Assembly (NCBI RefSeq): GCF_002250655.1
Contig: NZ_NOZR01000035.1
Span: 1-58,138 of the forward strand
DNA from: Mycolicibacterium sphagni
Lineage (GTDB): Bacteria; Actinomycetota; Actinomycetes; Mycobacteriales; Mycobacteriaceae
Direction of reading: 5' to 3'
Length of the DNA stretch: 58,138 nucleotides
The notes under the pieces were generated by a model that saw only the letters and a list, made by a program, of their open reading frames with translations, did no database searches and had not been told where the DNA came from. Position 1 is the stretch's first letter, and each line of letters opens with the position of its first letter. Position numbers and translations under genes: made by a program. Below, one piece after another: positions 57,927 to 58,138 of the stretch.

Positions 57927-58138
57927 CGTCGCCGCGACGCGGTCAGCCGCAGAGCGCGACGGCATCTTCGAGGAATACTCCCGGACTCCGGGAAGTTCCT
58001 AACTGTCCGCCCTACCGCACGCGGCGAAAGTCGCGGGGTGGTTTGCGCGGCCGGTGAGGGTGCCGGGTGTGTTGTTTGAGAACTCAATAGTGTGTTTGGT
58101 GGTTTTTAAGTTTGTTGTTGTTTTTTGCTGCATTCTGA
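57927..58138 (+). ncRNA. rRNA operon leader (incomplete, 16S lies beyond the window)
   Basis: The leader holds a hairpin TCCCGG/CCGGGA (57979-57993), a second hairpin CGCGGC-GAAA-GTCGCG (58020-58035, probably box B), and the antitermination-like TGTTGTTTGAGAACTCAATA (58070-58089), followed by a T-rich stretch of the kind that precedes the 16S processing stem. The sequence ends before any mature 16S start. Confidence 0.82.

Overview
The window is high-GC actinobacterial DNA from a mycobacterium, most likely a fast grower (Mycolicibacterium-type). The gene order uvrA, lysX, infC-rpmI-rplT-tsnR, pheST, argCJBDFRGH, a bifunctional acyl-CoA synthetase, the Rv1684-Rv1688-like block and tyrS matches the Rv1636-Rv1689 stretch of M. 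tuberculosis as I remember it. The last 290 bases look like an rRNA operon promoter and leader directly after tyrS, which is where fast growers carry rrnB. All homology statements come from motifs and memory; no search was run.

Left part (1-12 kb): the tail of a LysM protein, a 1019-residue secreted Pro/Gly/Ala protein built on 57-bp repeats, a broken alpha/beta hydrolase, a universal stress protein, a CorA-like transporter, and a MarR-MmpS-MmpL-small membrane protein module. A lipoprotein gene follows, lying between an intact metallo-beta-lactamase-fold gene and a decayed copy of that gene's 3' end. Relative to the expected USP/MBL/uvrA order, everything between the stress protein and the MBL gene looks inserted.

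Centre (12-34.7 kb): uvrA with a PafBC-type damage promoter; a tightly overlapping minus-strand group (membrane esterase, small protein, SDR); lysX and a DUF1844 protein; the infC operon with a structured leader and an ATC start. Next is a probable oxidative island: a GMC alcohol oxidoreductase, a three-subunit molybdenum aldehyde oxidoreductase of PaoABC type, and a convergent acyl-CoA dehydrogenase. A DUF2236 protein with a palindromic operator over a leaderless promoter, a class III adenylate cyclase, a polytopic membrane protein and an FMN glutamate-synthase-like protein complete this part.

Right part (34.8-58.1 kb): pheST; the arginine operon argCJBDFRGH behind an ARG box, with an MFS transporter gene coupled to its end; an ABC-F ATPase; the acyl-CoA synthetase; a secreted alpha-helical protein; a Trm112-like protein; a TetR/ABC exporter operon divergent from mpg; tyrS; and the rrn promoter and leader.

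Recurring signals are GTGA/ATGA coupling overlaps, apparent CTG starts inside CTGA overlaps, convergent stop codons sharing CTAG, and several leaderless promoters. No tRNA, CRISPR array, insertion sequence or complete rRNA gene was found.
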